Shown: positions 6,339-14,348, numbered from the stretch's first letter. The stretch: DNA of 42,813 nt from an uncultured Bacteroidota bacterium (GCA_913050005.1 CAJXBI010000011.1:1-42813), one strand, 5' to 3'. Numbers and translations are program-made. The notes: generated from the letters alone by a model not told the origin.

Positions 6339-8945
6339 TTAACGAGTGATTACAAAACGAGCAATACCCTCTTTGTCTGAAGAAAATAATCTAATGAAAT
6401 AGCTCCCTGATTCAAGGCTTGCAACAGAAAGGTTGTTATTTACAAATGTACCTTCTGAAACCTTTATCCCAGAAATAGAAAATATTTCAAAAGTTGTCCA
6501 TTTATCAATGCTAGCTATAGTAAGATTTTCAGATGTTGGATTAGGATACACCTTGCAATTAATTATTAATTCTGAAACAGATGAACGATCAACCCATGCT
6601 TCAACATCGCTTAATTTTCTTGGAAAAACTTGGTAACCGCTATTATATGGAGCAGATCTGTCGAATTGTCCTCCAATACCTGTTATAATCATAGTATCAG
6701 CAATTATTGCTTCTCCTGGCATGTCAGTAATGTCTCTATCTATTCGGACTTGGAATGTATCCATGTCAGAATTAGTGAATTCAACATTTTGATTATCTGG
6801 CCAAATTGTTGTTGTATCGTTAGTTATCCAAACTTTACTAAGTTGAATAAATTCAGATTCTGTATCCTCAGAGGGAGCAGAAACAACAGTTGGTGAAGCT
6901 AATACATTTCCTTTACTATTTAATTTAATACTGTCAGCTTTAAGCTCTAACAATCCATTATAGAACTCAATTTGACCACGAACAGTTATTTCATCACCTT
7001 CAGTAACAACATAGTCACTTACGTCATCAAAATTAAAGATGTTAATTCCGCTAGTAGCGTCTATTGTAGTAAAAGATAATCCTTCGTTACCATCATAATC
7101 TATTCCATAAACAACACCGGTAATTTCATATTTAACACCTTTGTTATTTGGTGAAATATCATCGTCTAGATCAACTAAGTCAACAATGTTTGAAACTATA
7201 TAATCGTCATTAACGATTACAACCTCTGATGTCGAGTCTGATCCAAAAATTGCAAATCCATTTAAGTTTTGAAGCGCTAGTGTAATATTTTTATTTACAC
7301 CACCGTCTGCATTATTGGTAATATCCATTGTTACTGTTTGGTTTGTAGCGTCACCTGGATTAAATGTTAACGAAGTAGAAGAAGTTACAGTGTAATCTGT
7401 TCCTTCAACAGCTGTTCCTCCAGTAATAACAACATCTACAGTTGTGGCTTCTGTTTTGGAAGGTTCTTTAATAGAAACTTCAACAGTAGCTGTTCCTGCA
7501 TTTTCATCTATAAAGTATTTCCCATTTGTAAATTCAACCTCTGCAGCTTCTGGTGGATAGCAATCACAATCGTGATCACCAAGATAAGTCCATGTATCCT
7601 TATCATATACTTCCCATTGATCCTTGGAAGAAGTAGCAAATTCTGAATTTCCATTTATGGTAAGTAAAGTGAATTCTATATCAGAACTTCCAAACTGAAA
7701 TTTCACTACTCGATCAAATGCTACTCCAGCAACCTCAAGAGTATTTACACCTAGAGTTAAAGCTTTAGCATTTCCATTGTTAAAGTTTCCATTGGCAACT
7801 GTCTTTACAACACGATAATTTGCACCACCGGCAGGAAGTGAAGTAACATTGATGTTTAGGGTTTGTTTTGCGCCATTGTTGCCATCACCTTTGATACAAG
7901 CTGTGTAAACATTAGTCCATACGGCATTGGGCCCTGTAGTAAATAAACCAGGAGTTTGTTTACCTATAGTTGTAGGAACTGACCAAACTGAACCTGATTT
8001 CACAGAGGCTTTACGAACCAAAGTTTTATCTTTAGTTGCATTAGTAGTTCCGGATACATTCCAACCACTTCCTGGATCTGGACCAAGTGTACCGATTTCA
8101 TCAACATTTGAATAATCGCTTTTCTTCCACATTGCGTACCAATCATCTCCGTTAGAAAGGTATCGGTGAGTAGTATCAGATTTTGCTAAGATACTTGCGT
8201 CAGCATCAGGATTTGCAATCACAAACACCTCTCCAGCTTTAACAGTCATACCAGAAAATAAACCTGAATTATCGTATTCAAATGAGTTATTAACTTTTTT
8301 GTAGCTATATCTCCACCAGCCACCACCAAAGTTACAATCAACTGTCATTGATGAATCTCCTGAAATAGTGTATTCGTATTTAATACTACTGGCTGCGTTT
8401 GAAACATTGTTTATTTCTCCACTGTTTGTCACCTTTGGTAATCCGACGTGACTACCTATTCCAGATACGGTAAATGTTCCGTCTCCGTTATCACTCCATG
8501 TTCCTAATGAAGAACCATCATATGGTGATACAGGCGAAGCACAACCTTCGGCTGCCGCACCTTGCCATGTTTCAATCCATGTTTCAGAGCCCATCACGTT
8601 TTGAAATGTTCCATCTTTATGGAATATGACCCGATCGTCTGCTAAACAACCTCGGTTATTTGCATTAATTGCGGTACTATACCACTGAACGTCACCTTTA
8701 TTAGGGCCAACACCTATAAAAGTAAGCTCCCATGATCCATTTAGACCATCGTTACCACAACCATTCGAACAACTAACCAGAAGATAGTCTTCTAGGCTGA
8801 TATCGGTAGGTGAGGAATTATAAATTTCTAAATACTTGTTGTTGCCTGAGCCTTCTGCATACTCACTAAAGAATATGTCTGAACATTGGGCTGAAGCAAA
8901 AATGCTTGAAAGTAGTAAAACTACTATTGAGTAAATTTTTTTCAT
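6339..8945 (-). CDS. T9SS-exported multidomain protein (lamin-tail, Calx-beta, OB-like, sorting domain)
   Basis: 868 residues from the ATG at 8945, which begins a standard signal peptide (KKIYSIVVLLLSSIFASAQ). The 13-residue upstream extension to 8984 would start upstream of the -7 box and is rejected. The layout is: lamin-tail domain beginning FFSEYAEGSGNNKYLEIYN (about 24-63); an inserted module (about 64-218) rich in Trp/Gly/Asp; the rest of the lamin-tail domain with AGEVFVIANPDADASIL and YLSNGDDWYAM (about 219-300); a Calx-beta-like repeat near 490-590 (YFIDENAGTATVEVSI, AVEGTDYT); an OB-fold-like stretch near 595-690 (GVVYGIDYDG, VRGQIEFYNG); and a C-terminal type A T9SS sorting domain beginning VYPNP. 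It is probably displayed on the surface or secreted. No catalytic residues are recognisable. Confidence 0.85.
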   Translation of the reverse strand: MKKIYSIVVLLLSSIFASAQCSDIFFSEYAEGSGNNKYLEIYNSSPTDISLEDYLLVSCSNGCGNDGLNGSWELTFIGVGPNKGDVQWYSTAINANNRGCLADDRVIFHKDGTFQNVMGSETWIETWQGAAAEGCASPVSPYDGSSLGTWSDNGDGTFTVSGIGSHVGLPKVTNSGEINNVSNAASSIKYEYTISGDSSMTVDCNFGGGWWRYSYKKVNNSFEYDNSGLFSGMTVKAGEVFVIANPDADASILAKSDTTHRYLSNGDDWYAMWKKSDYSNVDEIGTLGPDPGSGWNVSGTTNATKDKTLVRKASVKSGSVWSVPTTIGKQTPGLFTTGPNAVWTNVYTACIKGDGNNGAKQTLNINVTSLPAGGANYRVVKTVANGNFNNGNAKALTLGVNTLEVAGVAFDRVVKFQFGSSDIEFTLLTINGNSEFATSSKDQWEVYDKDTWTYLGDHDCDCYPPEAAEVEFTNGKYFIDENAGTATVEVSIKEPSKTEATTVDVVITGGTAVEGTDYTVTSSTSLTFNPGDATNQTVTMDITNNADGGVNKNITLALQNLNGFAIFGSDSTSEVVIVNDDYIVSNIVDLVDLDDDISPNNKGVKYEITGVVYGIDYDGNEGLSFTTIDATSGINIFNFDDVSDYVVTEGDEITVRGQIEFYNGLLELKADSIKLNSKGNVLASPTVVSAPSEDTESEFIQLSKVWITNDTTTIWPDNQNVEFTNSDMDTFQVRIDRDITDMPGEAIIADTMIITGIGGQFDRSAPYNSGYQVFPRKLSDVEAWVDRSSVSELIINCKVYPNPTSENLTIASIDKWTTFEIFSISGIKVSEGTFVNNNLSVASLESGSYFIRLFSSDKEGIARFVITR

Positions 8946-8972
8946 TAAATTGTTGTTAATTATTATTGTTAA

Positions 8973-9003
8973 CAAATCTAACAAATTTGATTTGCCAAAA
9001 CAA
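8973..9003 (-). promoter_or_regulatory. Promoter of the T9SS-exported protein gene (-33 TTG, -7 TAGATTTG)
   Basis: The minus strand has TAGATTTG (8973-8980), a perfect -7 box. A TTG at 9001-9003 lies 20 bp upstream of it, inside TTGTTTTG, as expected for a -33 element. Transcription should begin near 8966-8969, giving a leader of about 20 nt before the ATG at 8945. Confidence 0.65.
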
Positions 9004-9153
9004 GAAATTTAATTGAGTTTGATATTATAAAATTATTATTTCAATGTAAATCATTAATAAGTTATAATAATAGTAAATAATACTTATCCAAAGTATTCGT
9101 ATAAAAGTTAATAATACAACACGAAATGGCAGGTAATTCAATTTTCCTTTAAT

Positions 9154-9191
9154 AAAAAAGGCCTAGATGAGAAACATCTGGGCCTTTTTTT
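9154..9191 (-). terminator. Intrinsic terminator after tRNA-Phe
   Basis: A 16-bp stem (9154-9169 with 9175-9190, one G-T wobble) closes a five-base AGAAA loop, with an A-run on one side and a T-run on the other. On the minus strand it lies 5 bp beyond the 3' end of tRNA-Phe and ahead of the promoter of the T9SS-exported protein gene, so it should separate the two transcripts. It can also act on the plus strand. Confidence 0.85.
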
Positions 9192-9195
9192 GAAG

Positions 9196-9268
9196 TGGTG
9201 TGGGGCGGGATCGAACCGCCGACACAAGGATTTTCAGTCCTTTGCTCTACCAACTGAGCTACCGCACC
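9196..9268 (-). tRNA. tRNA-Phe (anticodon GAA)
   Basis: The minus strand folds into a full cloverleaf of 73 nt: acceptor GGTGCGG/CCACACC, D stem GCTC/GAGC, anticodon stem AAGGA/TCCTT around loop CTGAAAA (anticodon GAA), variable GTGTC, and T stem GGCGG/CCGCC with loop TTCGATC. The discriminator base is A and CCA is not encoded. The acceptor stem has one non-Watson-Crick pair, C5-A68. It stands alone, with its own -7 box upstream and terminator downstream. Confidence 0.96.
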
Positions 9269-9314
9269 AAAAGATTATGAACTTTTTAAAATGTAGTTTC
9301 TATAAAAGGGGCTG

Positions 9315-9322
9315 CAAAAATA
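9315..9322 (-). promoter_or_regulatory. -7 box (TATTTTTG) for tRNA-Phe
   Basis: The minus strand reads TATTTTTG, a perfect TAnnTTTG, 46 bp upstream of the mature tRNA-Phe 5' end. This would give a 5' leader of about 40 nt to be removed by RNase P. No clear -33 TTG is seen. Confidence 0.5.
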
Positions 9323-9393
9323 ATAGTATTGTTTTAATATAGAAACTATTTATGATGTAGATATTTAAAATAAATCTAACTCGTCATTTATTC

Positions 9394-9401
9394 TATTTTT
9401 G
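9394..9401 (+). promoter_or_regulatory. -7 box (TATTTTTG) for the Fe-S membrane gene
   Basis: TATTTTTG matches TAnnTTTG exactly. Its final TTG overlaps the TTG at 9399 that opens the longest frame, so that codon cannot be the translation start. Transcription near 9406-9408 leaves a leader of only about 6-8 nt before the ATG at 9414. Confidence 0.65.
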
Positions 9402-9413
9402 AAGTTGATTAAC

Positions 9414-10718
9414 ATGCAATATATCGAACAAATAATATTTGTTTTAACACTTGGAGTTGCTCTGTATTTTTTTTATAAAAAGATAAGTAAAATAAGGAGT
9501 AATATCCTTCTTGGTAAGGACGAGATAATAAATGATCAAAAAGCTGAACGTTGGAAGGTTATGGCTAAGGTTGCTTTAGGACAAAGTAAAATGGTTGTTA
9601 GGCCAATAGCCGGATTTTTTCATATCCTCATCTATATTGGGTTTGTATTAATTAATATTGAAGTATTGGAAATAATTATAGATGGTGTTGCAGGAACGCA
9701 CCGTTCGTTGTCATTTTTGGGATCGATTTATAATATTGCAATTGGTTTTTTTGAAATACTAGCCGTATTGGTTCTCATTGCTTGTGTTGTTTTTTTAGCT
9801 CGAAGATTCATAATTAAAATTCCACGTTTTCATTCACCTGAAATGAAAGGATGGGCCACACAAGATGCCACTTATATTCTTATAATAGAAATTATTTTAA
9901 TGGTTGCTTTACTTAAGATGAATGCAGTAGATCAATTACTTCAATCAAGAGGTGCAGACCACTACTTAGCTGCTGGAAGTTTCCCAGTTTCTCAATTTTT
10001 GACCGGTTTTTTCTCAAGTTATGATACTTCGACATTAATTGTTTTTGAACGCGTATTTTGGTGGTTTCATATTCTTGGGATTTTATTTTTCATGAACTAT
10101 GTTCCATATAGCAAACACCTACATATCTTTTTAGCATTTCCTAATACTTGGTACAGTAGATTGAAACCATCAGGTGAATTTGGCAATATGCCTGAAATTA
10201 CTAATGAGGTAAATTTGATGTTAGACCCTAGTAAGGCCGATCCTAATATGCCTCCACCAGAAAAATTTGGGGTAAATGATGTAACCGATTTGAGTTGGAA
10301 AAATATTCTAGATGCATATTCTTGTACCGAATGCGGGCGATGTACAAGTGCTTGTCCTGCTAATATTACCGGTAAGAAATTAAGCCCGAGAAAAGTCATG
10401 ATGGACACTCGTGACCGAGCAGAAGAATTAGGTAAGGTAAAAGACCAAAATGGTACAGATTATCACGATGGAAAATCTTTGCACGACTTAATTTCTCAAG
10501 AAGAATTATTGGCATGCACTACCTGTAATGCGTGTGTAGAAGCATGTCCTATCAATATAAATCCTGTTGAAATCATTTTCGGGATGCGTCAGTATCAAAC
10601 CTTGGAAAAATCAGCAATGCCCTCGGAATGGGCAATGATGAATAATAATATAGAAAATAATCAGGCTCCTTGGCAGTTTTCACCTACAGATCGAGCCAAT
10701 TGGTCGAAAGAAATTTAA
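9414..10718 (+). CDS. Membrane-bound 4Fe-4S protein with NarI-like b-type domain
   Basis: 434 residues from the ATG at 9414. The N-terminal 250 residues hold about five membrane helices with well-placed histidines (His70 in GFFHILIYIG; His219, His235 and His237 around WFHILGILFF and YSKHLHIF), typical of a NarI-like haem b domain. A cytosolic ferredoxin-type module follows with two 4Fe-4S motifs: Cys304-307-310-314 (CTECGRCTSACP) and Cys368-371-374-378 (CTTCNACVEACP). It is followed after 9 bp by a CCG-domain protein. Together the pair has the same domain order as single-chain ETF:menaquinone oxidoreductase (EMO)-like membrane proteins related to heterodisulfide reductase. Electron transfer to quinone is inferred; the electron donor is not visible. 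Confidence 0.85.
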   Translation: MQYIEQIIFVLTLGVALYFFYKKISKIRSNILLGKDEIINDQKAERWKVMAKVALGQSKMVVRPIAGFFHILIYIGFVLINIEVLEIIIDGVAGTHRSLSFLGSIYNIAIGFFEILAVLVLIACVVFLARRFIIKIPRFHSPEMKGWATQDATYILIIEIILMVALLKMNAVDQLLQSRGADHYLAAGSFPVSQFLTGFFSSYDTSTLIVFERVFWWFHILGILFFMNYVPYSKHLHIFLAFPNTWYSRLKPSGEFGNMPEITNEVNLMLDPSKADPNMPPPEKFGVNDVTDLSWKNILDAYSCTECGRCTSACPANITGKKLSPRKVMMDTRDRAEELGKVKDQNGTDYHDGKSLHDLISQEELLACTTCNACVEACPININPVEIIFGMRQYQTLEKSAMPSEWAMMNNNIENNQAPWQFSPTDRANWSKEI

Positions 10719-10727
10719 AAAAATCAC

Positions 10728-11519
10728 ATGAGTGAACAAATAAGTGTGCCGACAGTCTCAGAACTACTCGCTAAAGGTGAAAAACCAGATATACTTTTTT
10801 GGGTAGGTTGTGCAGGAAGTTTTGATGAGCGAGCTCAAAAGGTAACCAAAGCTTTTGTAAAAATCTTACATCACGTAGGATTGAAATATGCCATTCTGGG
10901 AACAGAAGAGAGTTGTACTGGAGATCCAGCTAAAAGAGCGGGTAATGAGTTTTTATTTCAGATGCAGGCTATGGCAAATATTGCTACGCTTAATGCATAT
11001 AAAATCTCTAAAATCGTAACCACATGCCCACATTGTTTCAATACAATAAAAAACGAATATCCCAGCCTTGGGGGAAATTACGAGGTTATTCATCATACTC
11101 AATTATTACAAGAACTCATTGATAAAGGAAAATTAACTTTTGGGGAAGAGCCATTTAAAGGTAGAAAAATTACATACCATGACAGTTGCTATCTAGGCAG
11201 AGCAAATGGTGTTTACGATGCCCCTCGAAAAATTCTAGAAGCTCTCGATGCAGAATTAGTAGAGATGAAACGGTGTCGGAAAAATGGCTTGTGTTGTGGT
11301 GCCGGTGGTGCTCAAATGTTCAAGGATGCAGAGCAAGGGAATAAAGAGATTAACATCGAACGAACTGAAGAAGCTATCGATACTGGAGCAGAAATCATAT
11401 CTGCCAATTGCCCATTTTGTACTACTATGATTAAAGATGGAGTAAAACACGCTGAAAAAGAAGACAAAGTAGAAGTACTCGATTTGGCAGAGTTGGTTGC
11501 TCAAGCAAAAGATTTGTAA
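10728..11519 (+). CDS. CCG-domain Fe-S protein (HdrB/EMO-like)
   Basis: A soluble 263-residue protein with two cysteine-rich CCG domains. The first has Cys28, Cys63 (ESCTGDPAKR, a single Cys where the consensus has CC) and CPHC at 100-103. The second has Cys154, the pair Cys189-Cys190 (LCCGAGG) and CPFC at 228-231. Such domains bind unusual Fe-S clusters in heterodisulfide reductase B, glycolate and lactate oxidase subunits and EMO. It follows the membrane Fe-S gene by 9 bp and is probably its partner on the cytosolic face. Annotation as a glycolate oxidase subunit would be unsafe, because no FAD-binding partner is nearby. Confidence 0.85.
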   Translation: MSEQISVPTVSELLAKGEKPDILFWVGCAGSFDERAQKVTKAFVKILHHVGLKYAILGTEESCTGDPAKRAGNEFLFQMQAMANIATLNAYKISKIVTTCPHCFNTIKNEYPSLGGNYEVIHHTQLLQELIDKGKLTFGEEPFKGRKITYHDSCYLGRANGVYDAPRKILEALDAELVEMKRCRKNGLCCGAGGAQMFKDAEQGNKEINIERTEEAIDTGAEIISANCPFCTTMIKDGVKHAEKEDKVEVLDLAELVAQAKDL

Positions 11520-11531
11520 TTTTCTTCGGTG

Positions 11532-12959
11532 ATGAAGTTTAATTCATACATCATTCCATTCCTTTTTTTTTTACTAAATGTCTTATTACGTTGGTTGGAT
11601 ATTGAGGTAAATAGTCTTGCTGGTGATGAACCTTTTAGTGTGTATTATGCTCAAATGGATATTCCTGATATTTTTAGACATTTAAAGTCTGGCAATAACC
11701 CACCGCTATATGAAATATTTCTTCATTACTGGATTCGCTGGTTTGGTATAGGTGAAATAGCTGTGAGAATACCGTCACTCATTTTTACGGCACTAACAGC
11801 TAGCTTTATTTTTAAACTAGGAAATGATTTCTTTTCAAATCTAGCAGGAATTACATCCGCTTTGGCCTATACTTTTTCTAATTATGCTACCATATTTTCT
11901 CACGAAGCTCGCGTATATGCTCTTTTTGGCCTGTTAACAGTTGCGTCTTTCTATTACTTTTTACTTTGGCTTAACAATAAGTCATCAACTTATGATTTGG
12001 CTAAATTATCTATCATCTATGCTTTAATTTTATATTCACATTTCTTCGGAATAATGGTCATGGGCATACAAGTAATTCTTGGGATTGCTATGAAGGTAAA
12101 ACAATTAAAACTCCTCAAGAGATATGTTCTCGTTATTTTGGCTGGAATTATACTTTTTTCACCCTATCTGTATGTATTTTTTCAAAGAATGTTCGTTAGT
12201 CTTAATCAAGGCACATGGTTAAATCCACCAAATGGCTGGGCATCAATATCGTATATTCTTACTTTATTTTTAAACTCCTATGGCTTAGTTATGGGTTTTA
12301 TCACATTAACAATTTTAGCTTTCATACGCTGGGCTATTGTAGATCGAGCTATATCAAAAAATATAATAGTTATTTTATGTTGGTTTTTGATTCCTTTTTT
12401 CGGGATGTTTTTCATATCCTACTCATTTCCTATGTTTCATGATAGATACTTAATGCATGCATTTGTGGGTTCTACATTATTTGCAGGAATAGTAACTACA
12501 TCGTTCTTTAAAAATAATTGGTTGAATGGCTCATTTATACTTGTTTTTTTAGGGGTTTTATGGCTAAATAGTTATCGTAATATAGACAACGGAAGACATA
12601 CAAAAGCTGCCATTGAGTATGTTCAATCTCAAAGAGATAGCAATACACGTATTGTCATATATCCCAAATTTAAAATACTCGGTTACTCCTATTATTTCAA
12701 TCAAGAAAGATTTAAAAATTTTGACAAAGAATATGGTTTTTACGAAGTTGTAGAGGGATTTAAGGATGAAAATTTTTATGCAATTAATCAGTATTCAGAG
12801 GCCAGAATTGATACAACTTGTTGTCAAAAACTAATTTTTATGATGACGGATGCGGGCCCTAAGGAAAAGTTGTTAGAAGACTTTAGTCAGAAACTTGAGT
12901 TAAGAAAAATCACCCATTTTCCAGCAATTATTGACGTATACGAATATTCTATAAAATAA
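11532..12959 (+). CDS. GT-C family glycosyltransferase (family 39-like)
   Basis: A polytopic membrane protein of 475 residues with about ten hydrophobic helices. Near the N-terminus, Asp32-Glu33 in SLAGDEPF falls in the first large periplasmic loop. This is the catalytic acidic motif of GT-C enzymes that use polyprenyl-phosphate sugars, such as PMT and ArnT. The NNPPLYEIFLHYWIRWFG and AVRIPSL stretches match the same family. The C-terminal 100 residues are soluble and probably periplasmic. The acceptor cannot be told from sequence. The GTG at 11529 directly precedes the ATG at 11532, and I take the ATG. It lies 12 bp after the CCG-domain gene and may be read through from it, but no functional link is evident. 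Confidence 0.8.
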   Translation: MKFNSYIIPFLFFLLNVLLRWLDIEVNSLAGDEPFSVYYAQMDIPDIFRHLKSGNNPPLYEIFLHYWIRWFGIGEIAVRIPSLIFTALTASFIFKLGNDFFSNLAGITSALAYTFSNYATIFSHEARVYALFGLLTVASFYYFLLWLNNKSSTYDLAKLSIIYALILYSHFFGIMVMGIQVILGIAMKVKQLKLLKRYVLVILAGIILFSPYLYVFFQRMFVSLNQGTWLNPPNGWASISYILTLFLNSYGLVMGFITLTILAFIRWAIVDRAISKNIIVILCWFLIPFFGMFFISYSFPMFHDRYLMHAFVGSTLFAGIVTTSFFKNNWLNGSFILVFLGVLWLNSYRNIDNGRHTKAAIEYVQSQRDSNTRIVIYPKFKILGYSYYFNQERFKNFDKEYGFYEVVEGFKDENFYAINQYSEARIDTTCCQKLIFMMTDAGPKEKLLEDFSQKLELRKITHFPAIIDVYEYSIK

Positions 12960-12970
12960 TGTCTGCAGGA

Positions 12971-14062
12971 TTAAATAGAGCAGGAAATCACTTCGAATTT
13001 ATCATTATGATTAATGATTTCTACATAACCAAAAAGCTTGAATAAGTGTTTAGAGTAGTTGAGATGTTTATTGGCTACAATGAGAAAAATCCCATTATTT
13101 TTTAAATATTTTTTGGCTTTTGCAAATAGGCTTAATGCGATTTCAATAGTATTTTCAAATTCAAAATGAAAAGGGGGATTGCATGTAATTAGATCAAATT
13201 GCTCATTTATTTTGATATTCAAATCATTTGTCCAATAAAAATATGTTTTCTCTTTGGAGAGATTCAATTTAGCAGAGCTTATCGCAAGAAAATTATCGTC
13301 AACTAAATGGATGTTGCATTTTGCATTTTGTTTTCTTAAGTATGCAGCTATAATTCCATTGCCGCACGCTAGGTCCATAATTATATTATCATCATTTATT
13401 TTTGGAATAGACTTGAGTAACAATTGAGTGCCAAAATCAATTTTTTTATTAGAAAAAACACCAGGATATTGCTTTATGATTAGCCCTAAATCATTCTTAA
13501 TTTCACTAAAAAACAATCGATTATCAACATCTTTTTTAGGCTGTTTTAGTATGAGTAATCGTGCTTTTTTTTTGGCCAAGGATTGAGATACATCATCAAA
13601 ATAACGATTAGCCGTAGTAATCATATTTTCTGTAAAGTTTCTGGTCATAAATCCACATAAAATAATAGAGTTTGCCTTTATAGATTGGTGAATATTCTTC
13701 AAATAAAAATCAAATAGTGCAATAGATTTTGGAATTTTAATTAATCCTATATCTATTGATGTATTGAATTTTAGAGGATTAGTCCATTTCAGATTCTCAA
13801 TGGGTATTTTATGGGTTTCTAAATTTTTCTTAATAGCTTTTAGTTGAGAGTTAAGATAGATTACGGTTGTAGGATTCTGTTCATTCAACGCACACGTTAG
13901 TGCTCCATATGTATCATTAAAGATGGTTATTTTTTTAAATTCCTTGTCCAATTTCTCAGTTTCTACTAGGATCAATTCATCTACTGCACTCCATGCTCTA
14001 AGTGATCTATTCTTGGTTCTGGGATAGCGATCGATTTTCCACTTTTTTTGATTAAAATCCAT
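12971..14062 (-). CDS. rlmG: 23S rRNA (guanine-N2)-methyltransferase, RlmG-like
   Basis: 363 residues from the ATG at 14062. Both halves of RlmG are present. The degenerate N-terminal methyltransferase-like domain has RYPRTKNRSLRAWSAVDEL, FNDTYGALTCAL and IKIPKSIALFD. The catalytic C-terminal domain has MDLACGNGIIAAYL as the SAM-binding motif I and the guanine-N2 motif NPPFHF, then ANKHLNYSKHLFKLFG. The known enzyme makes m2G1835 in 23S rRNA. The RsmC and RlmG families are similar, but the KHLNY-type tail and N-terminal motifs favour RlmG. An ATG at 14077 adds five residues but lies only 1 bp from the -7 box, so the second Met is the likely start. It converges on the glycosyltransferase with an 11-bp gap. 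Confidence 0.85.
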   Translation of the reverse strand: MDFNQKKWKIDRYPRTKNRSLRAWSAVDELILVETEKLDKEFKKITIFNDTYGALTCALNEQNPTTVIYLNSQLKAIKKNLETHKIPIENLKWTNPLKFNTSIDIGLIKIPKSIALFDFYLKNIHQSIKANSIILCGFMTRNFTENMITTANRYFDDVSQSLAKKKARLLILKQPKKDVDNRLFFSEIKNDLGLIIKQYPGVFSNKKIDFGTQLLLKSIPKINDDNIIMDLACGNGIIAAYLRKQNAKCNIHLVDDNFLAISSAKLNLSKEKTYFYWTNDLNIKINEQFDLITCNPPFHFEFENTIEIALSLFAKAKKYLKNNGIFLIVANKHLNYSKHLFKLFGYVEIINHNDKFEVISCSI

Positions 14063-14078
14063 GCAATTCGTATTCATA

Positions 14079-14086
14079 CAAATCTA
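14079..14086 (-). promoter_or_regulatory. -7 box (TAGATTTG) for rlmG
   Basis: The minus strand reads TAGATTTG, a perfect match to TAnnTTTG. It ends 16 bp before the ATG at 14062, which fits a short leader, and 1 bp before the ATG at 14077, which would lie upstream of transcription. An identical TAGATTTG at 14121-14128 could be a second start. Confidence 0.55.
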
Positions 14087-14348
14087 ATGTTAAACTTCAT
14101 TTTGGATGTGATTTTGAGGTCAAATCTATTATGATCTTATGTTTTTCATTAATGTTTAACTTTAGTTTAATCCATTTTTTATTATGGCCCCATTTACTGT
14201 AAATTATTTTTTTTGACTTTTAGTATTACAATATTTACATTTATTAAAATATAATTAGATTCGACTATGAAGAATCCACTTTGGTATTGATTTTCATCAT
14301 AATTTCAAATGAAAAACTGATGGATCGAATGCACTAACTCGATTTATT
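14087..14348. other. AT-rich divergent intergenic region
   Basis: The longest gene-free stretch lies between the divergent rlmG and the NIF3-like gene. It is AT-rich with long T-runs. Apart from the second TAGATTTG at 14121-14128 (minus) and an imperfect direct repeat (AATGTTAAACTTCA and AATGTTTAACTTTA, both near 14092-14165), I see nothing. There is no tRNA, riboswitch-like fold or credible small gene. Confidence 0.4.

Noticed and set aside
6433-6896. Short plus-strand frames inside the T9SS-exported protein gene
   Set aside because: They are out-of-frame shadows of the sorting and OB-like regions with no recognisable protein features.
10728-11519. Annotation of the CCG protein as a glycolate oxidase iron-sulfur subunit (GlcF/LutA)
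   Set aside because: No FAD-linked oxidase or LutB/LutC partner is adjacent, and the neighbour is a NarI-like membrane Fe-S protein, which fits the EMO-like arrangement better.
14267-14290. A seven-residue ORF (MKNPLWY) in the gap ahead of the NIF3-like gene, considered as a leader peptide
   Set aside because: There is no attenuator-like hairpin, no -7 box ahead of it, and it lies upstream of the NIF3-like gene's own box, so it would not be in that mRNA.
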